Source: an uncultured Oscillospiraceae bacterium (GTDB lineage Bacteria > Bacillota > Clostridia > Oscillospirales > Oscillospiraceae). Taken from it: a stretch of 13,545 nt of DNA. The notes under the pieces were generated by a model. That model did not search any database. It had not been told where the DNA came from and saw nothing but the letters and a program-made list of their open reading frames with translations. The stretch covers positions 1-13,545 of the forward strand of contig CAKUHX010000030.1 in NCBI GenBank assembly GCA_934659475.1, read 5' to 3'. The translations under genes and the position numbers were made by a program. Of the stretch, positions 6,135-12,086 are shown piece after piece (position 1 is the first letter of the stretch; each line of letters begins with the position of its first letter).

Positions 6135-6791
6135 TTACGCAGGTCTTTCCTTTCCCGGGGCCGCCGCCCGTTCCGGCTGTTTGCCGCCCTGAAGCAGGAT
6201 CGCCGCCAGGATCAGACCCGCGCCGGCCAGGCCCACGGGGCCAAACCGCTCATGATAGAACACCGCACTCAGAGTCGATGCGCTCAAAGGCCCGATGGCA
6301 CAGAACTGAGCTGCCCGCTGGGCGGGCATGCGCCGCTGGGCCATGGGCTGGAAGGTAAAGCCGAAGCAGCTGCACACCAGGGCCAGCGCCAGAATGCTGC
6401 CCCACTCCCGGCCGGTCTGGGGCAGGCGGGGCGTCTCGAACAGGAGGGACGCCCCGGTCGCCAGCAGGGCGATGGTTCCCACCTGGGCAACCCCCATGAC
6501 CAGCGGGTCCCCTCGGCGGGACAGCAGGCCGGTGAGCAGGATCACCGCCGTATAGAACAGGGCCGCCGTCATCGCCAGCAGCTCTCCCCGGCCCACGCCA
6601 GCCACGCCGCCCCGCAGAGTCAGGCAGGCCACCCCCAGCAGGGCCAGTCCCGCGGGCAGCAGCTCCTGCCGCCCCGGACGGCGGCGCAGCAGCGCCGCCT
6701 GCACCAGCGGGACAAGGATGATGGCCGTGTTCTCCAGAAAAGACACGGTAGAGGCCGGGGCGATGCGCAGGGCGTACATATCCGCCGTCAT
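6135..6791 (-). pseudogene. EamA/DMT-family transporter lacking its N-terminus
   Basis: The readable frame from the first ATG (6789-6791) gives 218 residues, against roughly 290 with ten spans for intact drug/metabolite transporters. The second EamA repeat is complete (about residues 66-200), including MGVAQVGTIALLAT, SCFGFTFQPMAQRRMPAQRA and SAVFYHERFGPVGLAGAGLIL, but the first repeat is cut. Upstream of the ATG the same frame continues without stop to 6860 and still looks like the family (KDLLYGAAIGCGFFCV, a third membrane span), so homology runs past the only available Met. It then meets TAG (6861-6863). Spans 1 and 2 and the true start are missing. No ribosome binding site is seen before the Met. 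Directly beyond is unrelated coding sequence on the other strand. I read this as a deletion remnant. A short translated product is possible but unlikely to be a working transporter. Confidence 0.72.
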
Positions 6792-6828
6792 AACGCAGAA
6801 AAAGCCGCAGCCAATGGCCGCCCCATAG

Positions 6829-6903
6829 AGCAGGTCCTTCGCCTCGACCCGCTTCGCCGCCTACATCCGGGAGCACTTCATCCCGGAGGAGTCCGCCTTC
6901 TGA
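6829..6903 (+). pseudogene. C-terminal remnant of a regulator, possibly LysR family
   Basis: A plus-strand frame from 6829 to the TGA at 6901-6903 encodes about 24 residues ending STRFAAYIREHFIPEESAF. The pattern resembles the usual last helix of LysR-type regulators, which often end in a form like T-R-x-F-x-x-Y-x-R-E-H. It has no start or upstream portion. LysR genes are commonly divergent from the transporter they control. One deletion removing the 5' ends of both genes would produce exactly this arrangement next to the truncated EamA gene. The family call rests on a short motif only. Confidence 0.35.
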
Positions 6904-6946
6904 CCGCCCCCGCGTCCCCCACAAGGCTGAAAATACACCTTTTACA

Positions 6947-6984
6947 CAGCAGGACGCCCCGCCTTTCGGCGGGGCGTCCTGCTG
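6947..6984 (-). terminator. very strong hairpin after the spoIIQ-like gene
   Basis: A perfect 17-bp stem CAGCAGGACGCCCCGCC (6947-6963) / GGCGGGGCGTCCTGCTG (6968-6984) with loop TTTC on the plus strand, starting 7 bases beyond the M23 gene stop. On the minus strand it is followed by TGTAAAAGGTGTATTTT, only moderately T-rich. Confidence 0.75.
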
Positions 6985-6991
6985 GTCTCGT

Positions 6992-7762
6992 TCAGTTCTG
7001 CGGCAGATACTCCAGGGGGTCAGTGTCCACCCCGTCTACGGCCAGGGACAGGTGCAGGTGGGGGGTCAGGGCGCTCTCCCCCAGGGGGGGCTTGCCCACG
7101 GAGCCGATGGTGCTCCCCGCGTCCACCTGGTCGCCGGTGGACACCGGGGGCTTGGCGGCCAGACCGCTGTAGGCACTGACCATGCCGTCCCCGTGGTCGA
7201 TGACCACGGTGGTGCCCATCATATCGTCGTCGTACACGTCATGGATCGTTCCGCCCCGCATGGCGGATACCAGGGTGCCCTCCACCGCGGAGATGTCCAG
7301 CCCCGCGTGGGCCCGCCAGTCCCGCATGGTGGCGTCATAGCTCAAGGTCTCCACGCTGAAGGTGCGCAGCACCTCCCCCTTCACCGGCCAGGTATATACC
7401 GCGGGGGCCGGCTTGGGGGACGGGGTCTCCGGCTTGGTCTGGGCAGGAGCCGGGTCGGTCTTTGCCGGCTCTGTCGGCTCCGGCTCCGTTTTTGCGGGCT
7501 GGGGCGCGGGCTTCGTGGTCACCGGCGGCGTGGGGATGGCCGGCTTGGGGTCGGGCTTGGTCTGGGCCGCGCCGCCGTTGGGGGCCGGGACGCTGGCCGT
7601 ACCGGTCACGGACTTGGCCGGGTCCTCCCCGGCCATGCCGCTGGCCGACCGCATCAGATAGTAGCCGGACACCCCCATGGCCGCCACACACAGGACCAGG
7701 ACGATGTAGAACCCCCGCCCCAGCACAAGATCCCCCAGGCGCTCTGTCCAGGGTCGTTTCAT
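6992..7762 (-). CDS. spoIIQ: SpoIIQ-like M23 metallopeptidase
   Basis: 256-residue bitopic protein: a short basic cytoplasmic N-terminus, one membrane span (about 18-37), a Pro/Lys/Thr-rich linker (about 60-122) and a C-terminal LytM/M23 domain (about 123-256). Zinc ligands are intact: His152 and Asp156 in WRAHAGLDIS, and His237 in HLHL, with His235 beside it. The pattern of TWPVKGEVLRTFSVETLSYD followed by DWRAHAGLDI is typical of clostridial SpoIIQ. SpoIIQ sits in the forespore membrane and reaches SpoIIIAH of the mother cell across the engulfment space. Bacillus SpoIIQ has lost a zinc ligand, while clostridial forms such as this keep it and may cut peptidoglycan. The ATG has AGAGGTGAT upstream. 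The gene stands alone, with a forespore-type promoter immediately upstream. A generic M23 peptidase is the alternative. Confidence 0.82.
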   Translation of the reverse strand: MKRPWTERLGDLVLGRGFYIVLVLCVAAMGVSGYYLMRSASGMAGEDPAKSVTGTASVPAPNGGAAQTKPDPKPAIPTPPVTTKPAPQPAKTEPEPTEPAKTDPAPAQTKPETPSPKPAPAVYTWPVKGEVLRTFSVETLSYDATMRDWRAHAGLDISAVEGTLVSAMRGGTIHDVYDDDMMGTTVVIDHGDGMVSAYSGLAAKPPVSTGDQVDAGSTIGSVGKPPLGESALTPHLHLSLAVDGVDTDPLEYLPQN

Positions 7763-7782
7763 AATGCATCACCTCTGTCCCC

Positions 7783-7812
7783 TATTTTTGACAGGGCAGA
7801 GGAAGGCTATAC
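7783..7812 (-). promoter_or_regulatory. candidate sigma-F/sigma-G promoter of the spoIIQ-like gene
   Basis: On the minus strand GTATA (7812-7808), a perfect fit to the forespore -35 GYWTA, a 15-base spacer, then GTCAAAAATA (7792-7783), which fits the -10 pattern. The following AAAAATAGGGGA is shared with the gpr promoter. The transcript would start about 7 bases further on, leaving a very short leader that still includes AGAGGTGAT. Confidence 0.6.
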
Positions 7813-7855
7813 CGGAACAGGAAGGAGTTTTCTGCGACTTTTTTCGACCCCACCG

Positions 7856-7884
7856 TGGACTTGCGCACCGTTCGGTGCTATAAT
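7856..7884 (+). promoter_or_regulatory. sigma-A promoter of the M16 peptidase gene
   Basis: TGGACT (7856-7861) and a perfect TATAAT (7879-7884) are spaced by 17 bases. Transcription would begin near 7891, giving an unusually long leader of about 248 bases filled with hairpins. Confidence 0.65.
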
Positions 7885-7926
7885 CTCGGGGTGATCGGGC
7901 GGGGGATCTTTGAGAAGTCCGAACGC

Positions 7927-8098
7927 GGCAAGGGCAGAGCCCTTGCCCTACGGAACGACCGTCCGTATGATCCCTGCCCCTTTTGTCCCTGCGGGATATT
8001 TCCCCCAATGTCAAGTTCTGCAAACCTATAGGCGGCCCGATGAGGGCATCGGGCCCTACGACACCGCATCCCTTCGGAGGGGCGGCCTTTGGCCGCCC
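7927..8098. repeat. three GC-rich palindromes in the leader of the M16 gene
   Basis: GGCAAGGGC-AGA-GCCCTTGCC (7927-7947), GGCCCGATG-AGGG-CATCGGGCC (8034-8055) and GGGCGGCC-TTT-GGCCGCCC (8080-8098), all perfect stems. Each is followed directly by (C)TACG. Units of the same plan occur at 230-253 and 9418-9445. Together with the two promoters they account for the gap 7763-8138. I see no protein gene in it. Confidence 0.6.
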
Positions 8099-8138
8099 TA
8101 CGGGGGTGTGGTAGGTATTAAAAATTTTGGAGGTCTCC

Positions 8139-9386
8139 ATGTATCAGACCACGATCTTGCCCAATGGGGCGACGATCTTGACCTTGCCTATCCCCGGCGT
8201 ACGTTCCGCCGCCCTGGGGTTCTTTGTGGGCGTGGGCTCCCGCCACGAGAAGGCGGCGGAGAACGGCGCGGCCCACTTCATCGAGCACATGGTGTTCAAG
8301 GGCACCGGCCGCCGCTCCGCCGGAGATCTGGCCCGGGAGATGGACGCCATCGGCGGCCAGGTGAACGCCTATACCACCAAGGAGCACACCTGCTTCTACG
8401 CCCGCTGTCTGGACGAGCATCTGGATCGGGCGGCCGACCTGCTTCTGGACATGCTGTTCTCCTCCCGCTTCGACCAGAAGGACGTGGAGATGGAGCGGGG
8501 CGTGGTGCTGGAGGAGATCGGCATGTACGAGGACGCCCCGGAGGATCTGGTGAGCGAGCGGCTGGCCGCTGTGGTTTATAAGGGCTCCCCCCTGGCCCGG
8601 CCCATCCTGGGCAGGGCCTCCACCCTGGCCCCCATGACCGGGGAGTGGCTGCGCGCCTGGCAGAAGGAGCACTACCGCCCGGGGAACATCGTGGTGTCTC
8701 TGGCGGGCAGCTTCACCCAGGATCAGGTGGACTGCCTGTGCGCCCGCCTGAACACCCTGGAGGCCGGGCCGGCTCCCACCACCAGGCCCGCCGCCTACCG
8801 CCCGGCGGTGACGGCCAGGAAAAAGGCCATCGAGCAGAACCACCTGCTGCTGGCCTTCCCCGCCCCCAACTATCTGGACCCCCGGCGGTACCAGATCCAG
8901 CTGATGAACGCCATCTTCGGGGGCGGCTGTTCCTCCCGCCTGTTCCAGGAGGTGCGAGAGAAGCGTGGGCTGTGCTACTCTGTCTACTCCTATGTGGCCG
9001 ACCACGCGGACACCGGCCTTTTGGGCATCTACACCGCCGCCAACCGGGAGCAGGAGCGGGCCGCCTATGACGCCATCCGCCGGACGGTGCTGGACTTCGC
9101 CGACCACGGCCCCACCCAGGAGGAGCTGGACCGGGCCCGGGAGCAGGCCAAGGCCGGGCTGCTGCTGGGGCAGGAGTCGGTGCAGGCCCGCATGAGCCAG
9201 CTGGGGGCCAGCCGCCTGCTGTATGGCCGGGTGCGCACCGTGGACGAGGCCCTGGCGGGCTATGAGGCCGTCACCCGGGAGCAGCTCCACGCCCTGGCCC
9301 AGGAGATCTTCCGGTTTGAAAACGCCTCCCTGTCCGCCGTGGGCCGGGTGTCCGGCACGGAGGAGTACAGGAGCCTCTTACAGTAG
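8139..9386 (+). CDS. M16-family zinc peptidase (processing-protease type)
   Basis: 415-residue protein of the pitrilysin/mitochondrial processing peptidase family, the size of a single-chain bacterial beta-type subunit. The inverted zinc motif His46-Phe-Ile-Glu49-His50 lies in NGAAHFIEHMVFKGT. The third ligand is Glu126, in RGVVLEEIGMYEDAP, 76 residues after His50 as in the family. The second M16 domain shows GGGCSSRLFQEVREKRGLCY (about 281-300), the conserved R/Y substrate-binding segment. No signal peptide is present, so it is probably cytoplasmic. Its substrate is unknown. From memory, relatives in Firmicutes (YmxG-like) sit near pnp or dut, which is not the case here. The ATG at 8139 follows GGAGGT closely. 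An upstream in-frame TTG at 8127 overlaps that ribosome binding site and was rejected. It is monocistronic. Confidence 0.93.
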   Translation: MYQTTILPNGATILTLPIPGVRSAALGFFVGVGSRHEKAAENGAAHFIEHMVFKGTGRRSAGDLAREMDAIGGQVNAYTTKEHTCFYARCLDEHLDRAADLLLDMLFSSRFDQKDVEMERGVVLEEIGMYEDAPEDLVSERLAAVVYKGSPLARPILGRASTLAPMTGEWLRAWQKEHYRPGNIVVSLAGSFTQDQVDCLCARLNTLEAGPAPTTRPAAYRPAVTARKKAIEQNHLLLAFPAPNYLDPRRYQIQLMNAIFGGGCSSRLFQEVREKRGLCYSVYSYVADHADTGLLGIYTAANREQERAAYDAIRRTVLDFADHGPTQEELDRAREQAKAGLLLGQESVQARMSQLGASRLLYGRVRTVDEALAGYEAVTREQLHALAQEIFRFENASLSAVGRVSGTEEYRSLLQ

Positions 9387-9477
9387 GGCCCGGTGCCCCC
9401 ACCGGGCCGCGGGAATCATAAGGGGCGCAGCCCCTTATCCTACGGGTTTACGATCCGCGGGCGGCCGCAGGCCGCCC
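9387..9477. repeat. palindrome cluster after the M16 gene
   Basis: Three perfect hairpins follow the stop codon: GGCCCGGTG-CCCC-CACCGGGCC (9387-9408, touching the TAG), ATAAGGGGC-GCA-GCCCCTTAT followed by CCTACGGG (9418-9446), and GGGCGGCC-GCA-GGCCGCCC (9459-9477). They are not terminators, since no T run follows any of them. The middle one carries the CCTACG tag seen at 7927-8104. Confidence 0.6.
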
Positions 9478-9503
9478 CTGCGCGCCCTATCCCCAAAAAG
9501 CCA

Positions 9504-9538
9504 AAAACGCCGCCTGCGTTAAATGCAGGCGGCGTTTT
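9504..9538. terminator. bidirectional terminator between the M16 gene and the DnaC-like gene
   Basis: A perfect 14-bp stem AAAACGCCGCCTGC (9504-9517) / GCAGGCGGCGTTTT (9525-9538) with a 7-base loop. A or T runs on both flanks let it act on both strands. It lies between the stops of two convergent genes. Confidence 0.88.
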
Positions 9539-9543
9539 CGTGT

Positions 9544-10548
9544 TTACATCTGGTTTTTCTTCAGCAGCCGGATGTCGTCCCCAAAGAAGTGGAGCACATG
9601 GTACTCCCCCTCCAGGCGGGAGGCGATCTGGGGAGAATACCGCCGGGCCACCTCCTCCATGGTCAGGTTGGAGGAGATCACCGTGTTCCGCCCGGCCACC
9701 AGACGGGTGTTCACCAGTTCATACAGGGCGGTCTGGGTGAACTGGGTGGTCAGCTCGCTGCCCAGGTCGTCCAGGATCAGCAGGTCGCAGTTGAGATACC
9801 TCCGGGTCTCGTCCCGGGCCTGACGCAGGTCATCCTGATCCCGCTGGAACTTGCGCTCTTCAAACTGGGCGAATACGCTGCCCGCCGTGTCGTACACCAC
9901 GCTCCTGCCCTGCTCTGACACCGCCCGGGCGACGCAGGCGGACAGGAAGGTCTTGCCCAGCCCCGGCGCGCCGGACAGGAACAGGTTTTTGAAGTAGAAT
10001 CGGCCGAACTTCTCGGCGTAATTCAGGCACACCTCATACACCAGCTCCATGTTCTCCCGGGGGGACACTCCCCGGCCGGGCCACAGAGTCTGGCTGTAGT
10101 AGTCCAGGCGGAAGGTGTCGAAGGACTGCTCCCCCAGGTCCAGCAGCTTGGACAGTTCGCTGATCTGCTCCTGGGCGCACAGCTTTTTCAGACAGTCGCA
10201 CATCACCGCCCCCCGCCAGCCCGTGTCCCCGCACTTGGGGCAGGCGGGCTTGTCATCCAAGGCGTCCTCCGGCAGGCCCATGGCCCCCAGCAGCACCGCC
10301 CGCTCCCGCTGCAGGTCCTGATTCTGGGCACGGATGGTACGGATGGCCTCCCCCGCCGGCTCGCCCTTCCGCAGGGACGCGGCTACCAGCCCGGCCATGG
10401 TGGCCCGCAGCTCCCGGTCGATCTGGGCCAGCCGGGGCTGCTTGGCATAGGCGGCCAAACGGCGGCGCTCCGTCTGGTCGGCCCGGGCGCGGCGCTCCTC
10501 CTCCAGCCGGGCGGCGGCCCGGCGCAGCACATTGGGGTCGTATGCCAT
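9544..10548 (-). CDS. DnaC/DnaI-type replicative helicase loader (AAA+ ATPase)
   Basis: 334-residue protein that loads the replicative helicase at origins or during restart. The N-terminal third is helical and charged. A zinc-binding cluster follows at Cys103-x2-Cys106 and Cys117-x-Cys119 (PACPKCGDTGWRGAVMCDCL), as in DnaI-like loaders. The AAA+ core has Walker A GAPGLGKT (193-200), Walker B LLILDDLG (256-263), the sensor strand ISSNL (291-295) and a likely arginine finger, Arg311, in IASRLEG. IstB-like transposition proteins share this core, but the zinc N-terminus and the DnaD partner point to replication. The ATG lies one base after the stop of the DnaD-like gene (TGACATG). A GGGAGG ribosome binding site sits inside the preceding coding end, so the two are translationally coupled. 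The convergent M16 gene shares its terminator. Confidence 0.9.
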   Translation of the reverse strand: MAYDPNVLRRAAARLEEERRARADQTERRRLAAYAKQPRLAQIDRELRATMAGLVAASLRKGEPAGEAIRTIRAQNQDLQRERAVLLGAMGLPEDALDDKPACPKCGDTGWRGAVMCDCLKKLCAQEQISELSKLLDLGEQSFDTFRLDYYSQTLWPGRGVSPRENMELVYEVCLNYAEKFGRFYFKNLFLSGAPGLGKTFLSACVARAVSEQGRSVVYDTAGSVFAQFEERKFQRDQDDLRQARDETRRYLNCDLLILDDLGSELTTQFTQTALYELVNTRLVAGRNTVISSNLTMEEVARRYSPQIASRLEGEYHVLHFFGDDIRLLKKNQM

Positions 10549-10549
10549 G

Positions 10550-11494
10550 TCACTTGTCCTCCCGCTTCATCTGTTCCATCATCCGGCGCATCCGCTCCAT
10601 ATCCTGCCGGGCGCGGCGCTCCTCCTCCGCCGGGGCGGGGGGGGGCGTCCGGCCCCCAGCCCGCACGGCCTTGGGGTCCCGGTCCCCCGCCTGCACCGCC
10701 TCGGCGGTGTGCAGGCCCTTCTCATGCCAGCGGCGGAGGATGCCGTTTAAGTAGCTCCAATCCATGGACTGCTTCTTCATAATGGTCTTTTCATAGGCCA
10801 GACGGATCGCCCCGTTGTCAAAGCCCATGTCGTCCCAGGCGGCGATATAGGTCTTCTCCCGCTCCACCAAAGGCCGGGGCGGGATGTCCAGCAGGCGCAG
10901 GATCTCCGCCTGGCGGCCCCGCAGGCGGTTCAGCCGCTGGATGTGCCGCTCCGCCTGCTCTATGGTGTCGATGCCCCGGCGGGCCCAGGCGAAGCCCTCC
11001 TTCCGGATCTGAGACAGAAAGGGCTTGCGGCCGGGGCCGTACTTCCGCTCCATCTCCTCGGTGCACCAGCCCACCAGCATGAGCACCACCTCCGCCGGCA
11101 TGGCCAGGTGGTCGTACAGGGTGTAAAGGATCTTCAGGTCGTTGGCCGTCAGCTTGCGGCCCAGGCGGCGCTCCACCTCGTCACACAGGCCGGGGAACTG
11201 GGGGTCCCCGCTCTCCAGTGCCTGGTTGATGTCCTCCAGAGCATACTCCGGCGGGGGGGCGTCCCCCGCCGCCGGGTCGCTGACCGGCAGCGCCCCCGGG
11301 GCCAGCCCCATGGCGCGCAGCTGGGCCAGGGCGTCGTCCAGCCGCTGGGCCGACCAGCTCAGCCCCTTTACTGTGCCCGTGCGCAGCAGGCGCAGATACA
11401 GCAGGGCGGCGTCGCCGCTGTCCGCCCGCAAAAGGCGGTCTGCCGCCTGATCGGTCATGGCAACGATGCTGCCCGGCAGCAGGGTCTGTGACAT
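10550..11494 (-). CDS. DnaD/DnaB_2-domain replication initiation protein
   Basis: 314-residue protein that would act with the helicase loader encoded just downstream. The N-terminal part (1-65) resembles a winged-helix region (MSQTLLPGSIVAMTDQAADR). One DnaD domain spans about 85-180 (LEDINQALES ... LTANDLKILYTLYDHLAM ... VLMLVGWC) and a second about 205-260. The second carries the signature DNGAIRLAYEKTI and WSYLNGILRRWHEKG. The C-terminus (288-314) is a charged, Met/Arg/Glu-rich helix. The frame is open further upstream to 11620. I chose the ATG at 11492-11494 because the candidate promoter at 11556-11584 excludes the earlier Met codons and AAAGGGGG lies just before it. It is the first gene of a two-gene minus-strand operon, divergent from zapA. 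Confidence 0.87.
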   Translation of the reverse strand: MSQTLLPGSIVAMTDQAADRLLRADSGDAALLYLRLLRTGTVKGLSWSAQRLDDALAQLRAMGLAPGALPVSDPAAGDAPPPEYALEDINQALESGDPQFPGLCDEVERRLGRKLTANDLKILYTLYDHLAMPAEVVLMLVGWCTEEMERKYGPGRKPFLSQIRKEGFAWARRGIDTIEQAERHIQRLNRLRGRQAEILRLLDIPPRPLVEREKTYIAAWDDMGFDNGAIRLAYEKTIMKKQSMDWSYLNGILRRWHEKGLHTAEAVQAGDRDPKAVRAGGRTPPPAPAEEERRARQDMERMRRMMEQMKREDK

Positions 11495-11555
11495 GGGCGC
11501 CGCCCCCTTTCTCCTTGATCTCGCTCCGCCGTTTTCTGCGGAGGCTGTGTCCTCC

Positions 11556-11584
11556 ATTCTACCGCAAAAACCGGCAAAGGTAAA
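11556..11584 (-). promoter_or_regulatory. candidate sigma-A promoter of the dnaD-dnaC operon
   Basis: On the minus strand TTTACC (11584-11579), a 17-base spacer, then TAGAAT (11561-11556). Transcription would begin near 11549, about 55 bases before the chosen ATG. The leader contains a small CTCCGC/GCGGAG hairpin (11524-11543). Confidence 0.5.
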
Positions 11585-11650
11585 GGCCCAGCTTTTTTCC
11601 GTCCGTCCTTGAAAATTCATGGATATTTTATTTTCTTCCTGTCCGATCTA

Positions 11651-11659
11651 TGGTATAAT
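11651..11659 (+). promoter_or_regulatory. extended -10 promoter of zapA
   Basis: TGG directly precedes a perfect TATAAT (11654-11659), an extended -10 element in an AT-rich stretch. The -35 region (TTTTCT at 17 bases) is poor, as is usual for such promoters. The transcript would start near 11666, about 58 bases before zapA. Confidence 0.6.
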
Positions 11660-11723
11660 GCAAAGTAATATAGGCGTACTGTGTCCCGCAGGGGCCAGTT
11701 CAGGAACAGGAGAGGGTCGCACT

Positions 11724-12041
11724 ATGAAAAATAAGATCACCGTTACCATTTCCGGGCAGGAGTACACCATGGTGGCCGCCGAGGACGCGGCCTACGTCCG
11801 CCGCTGCGCCGAATTTGTGAACGACCAGCTGAAGCAGGTGACCGCCGGCGGCCGCTTGTCTCTGGCCGACGCCTGTGTGCTGGCCGCCATGAACATGGCC
11901 GACCTGTATTTCAAGGAGCAGGACAGCAGCGAGAATCTCCGCCGCCAGATCAAGGATGCCCTGGAGACCAACAAGAAGCTGGAGGACCAGCTGTCCGAGA
12001 GCCGCCGGGAGATCTTCAAGCTGCAGAACGGCCGGCGGTAA
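11724..12041 (+). CDS. zapA: cell division protein ZapA
   Basis: 105-residue protein that binds and bundles FtsZ at the division site. The N-terminal globular domain begins MKNKITVTISGQEYTM, followed by YVRRCAEFVNDQLKQV. The middle and C-terminal part (about 46-105) is one long helix containing LADACVLAAMNMADLYFKE and then a coiled coil ending LKLQNGRR, as in the Firmicute ZapA (YshA) group. The ATG at 11724 was chosen over an upstream in-frame ATG at 11619. It follows AGGAGAGGG, gives the family N-terminus and lies after the promoter. A U32 peptidase gene follows after 45 bases. From memory, that pairing is frequent in clostridia. It is divergent from the DnaD-like gene. Confidence 0.92.
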   Translation: MKNKITVTISGQEYTMVAAEDAAYVRRCAEFVNDQLKQVTAGGRLSLADACVLAAMNMADLYFKEQDSSENLRRQIKDALETNKKLEDQLSESRREIFKLQNGRR

Positions 12042-12049
12042 CGCCGGCC
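12030..12049 (+). other. hairpin with the zapA stop codon in its loop
   Basis: GGCCGGCG (12030-12037) pairs perfectly with CGCCGGCC (12042-12049) around a GTAA tetraloop, whose TAA is the zapA stop. No T run follows, so it is not an ordinary terminator. It may stabilise the 3' end of the zapA message or modulate coupling to the next gene. Confidence 0.5.
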
Positions 12050-12086
12050 CGCCCCTGTATCTCTTACCGACTCCAGGAGGTCAGCT

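Noticed and set aside
6252..7172. 306-codon plus-strand frame through the EamA remnant, the terminator and part of the M23 gene
   Set aside because: It crosses a 17-bp terminator stem and two genes of the other strand. It is a chance open frame in GC-rich DNA.
7769..8140. 123-codon minus-strand frame upstream of the spoIIQ-like gene
   Set aside because: It lies across the three palindromes and overlaps both the forespore promoter and the sigma-A promoter, and its peptide is repeat-derived.
8118..9290. Minus-strand open frame (390 codons) opposite the M16 gene
   Set aside because: The same kind of artefact: the opposite strand has the full M16 motif set and a ribosome binding site, while this frame is low-complexity Gly/Gln/His/Leu.
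11557..11620. Upstream Met codons in frame with the DnaD-like gene
   Set aside because: One lies upstream of the candidate promoter and the other overlaps its -10, and the added residues do not look like the family. The ATG at 11494 is preferred.
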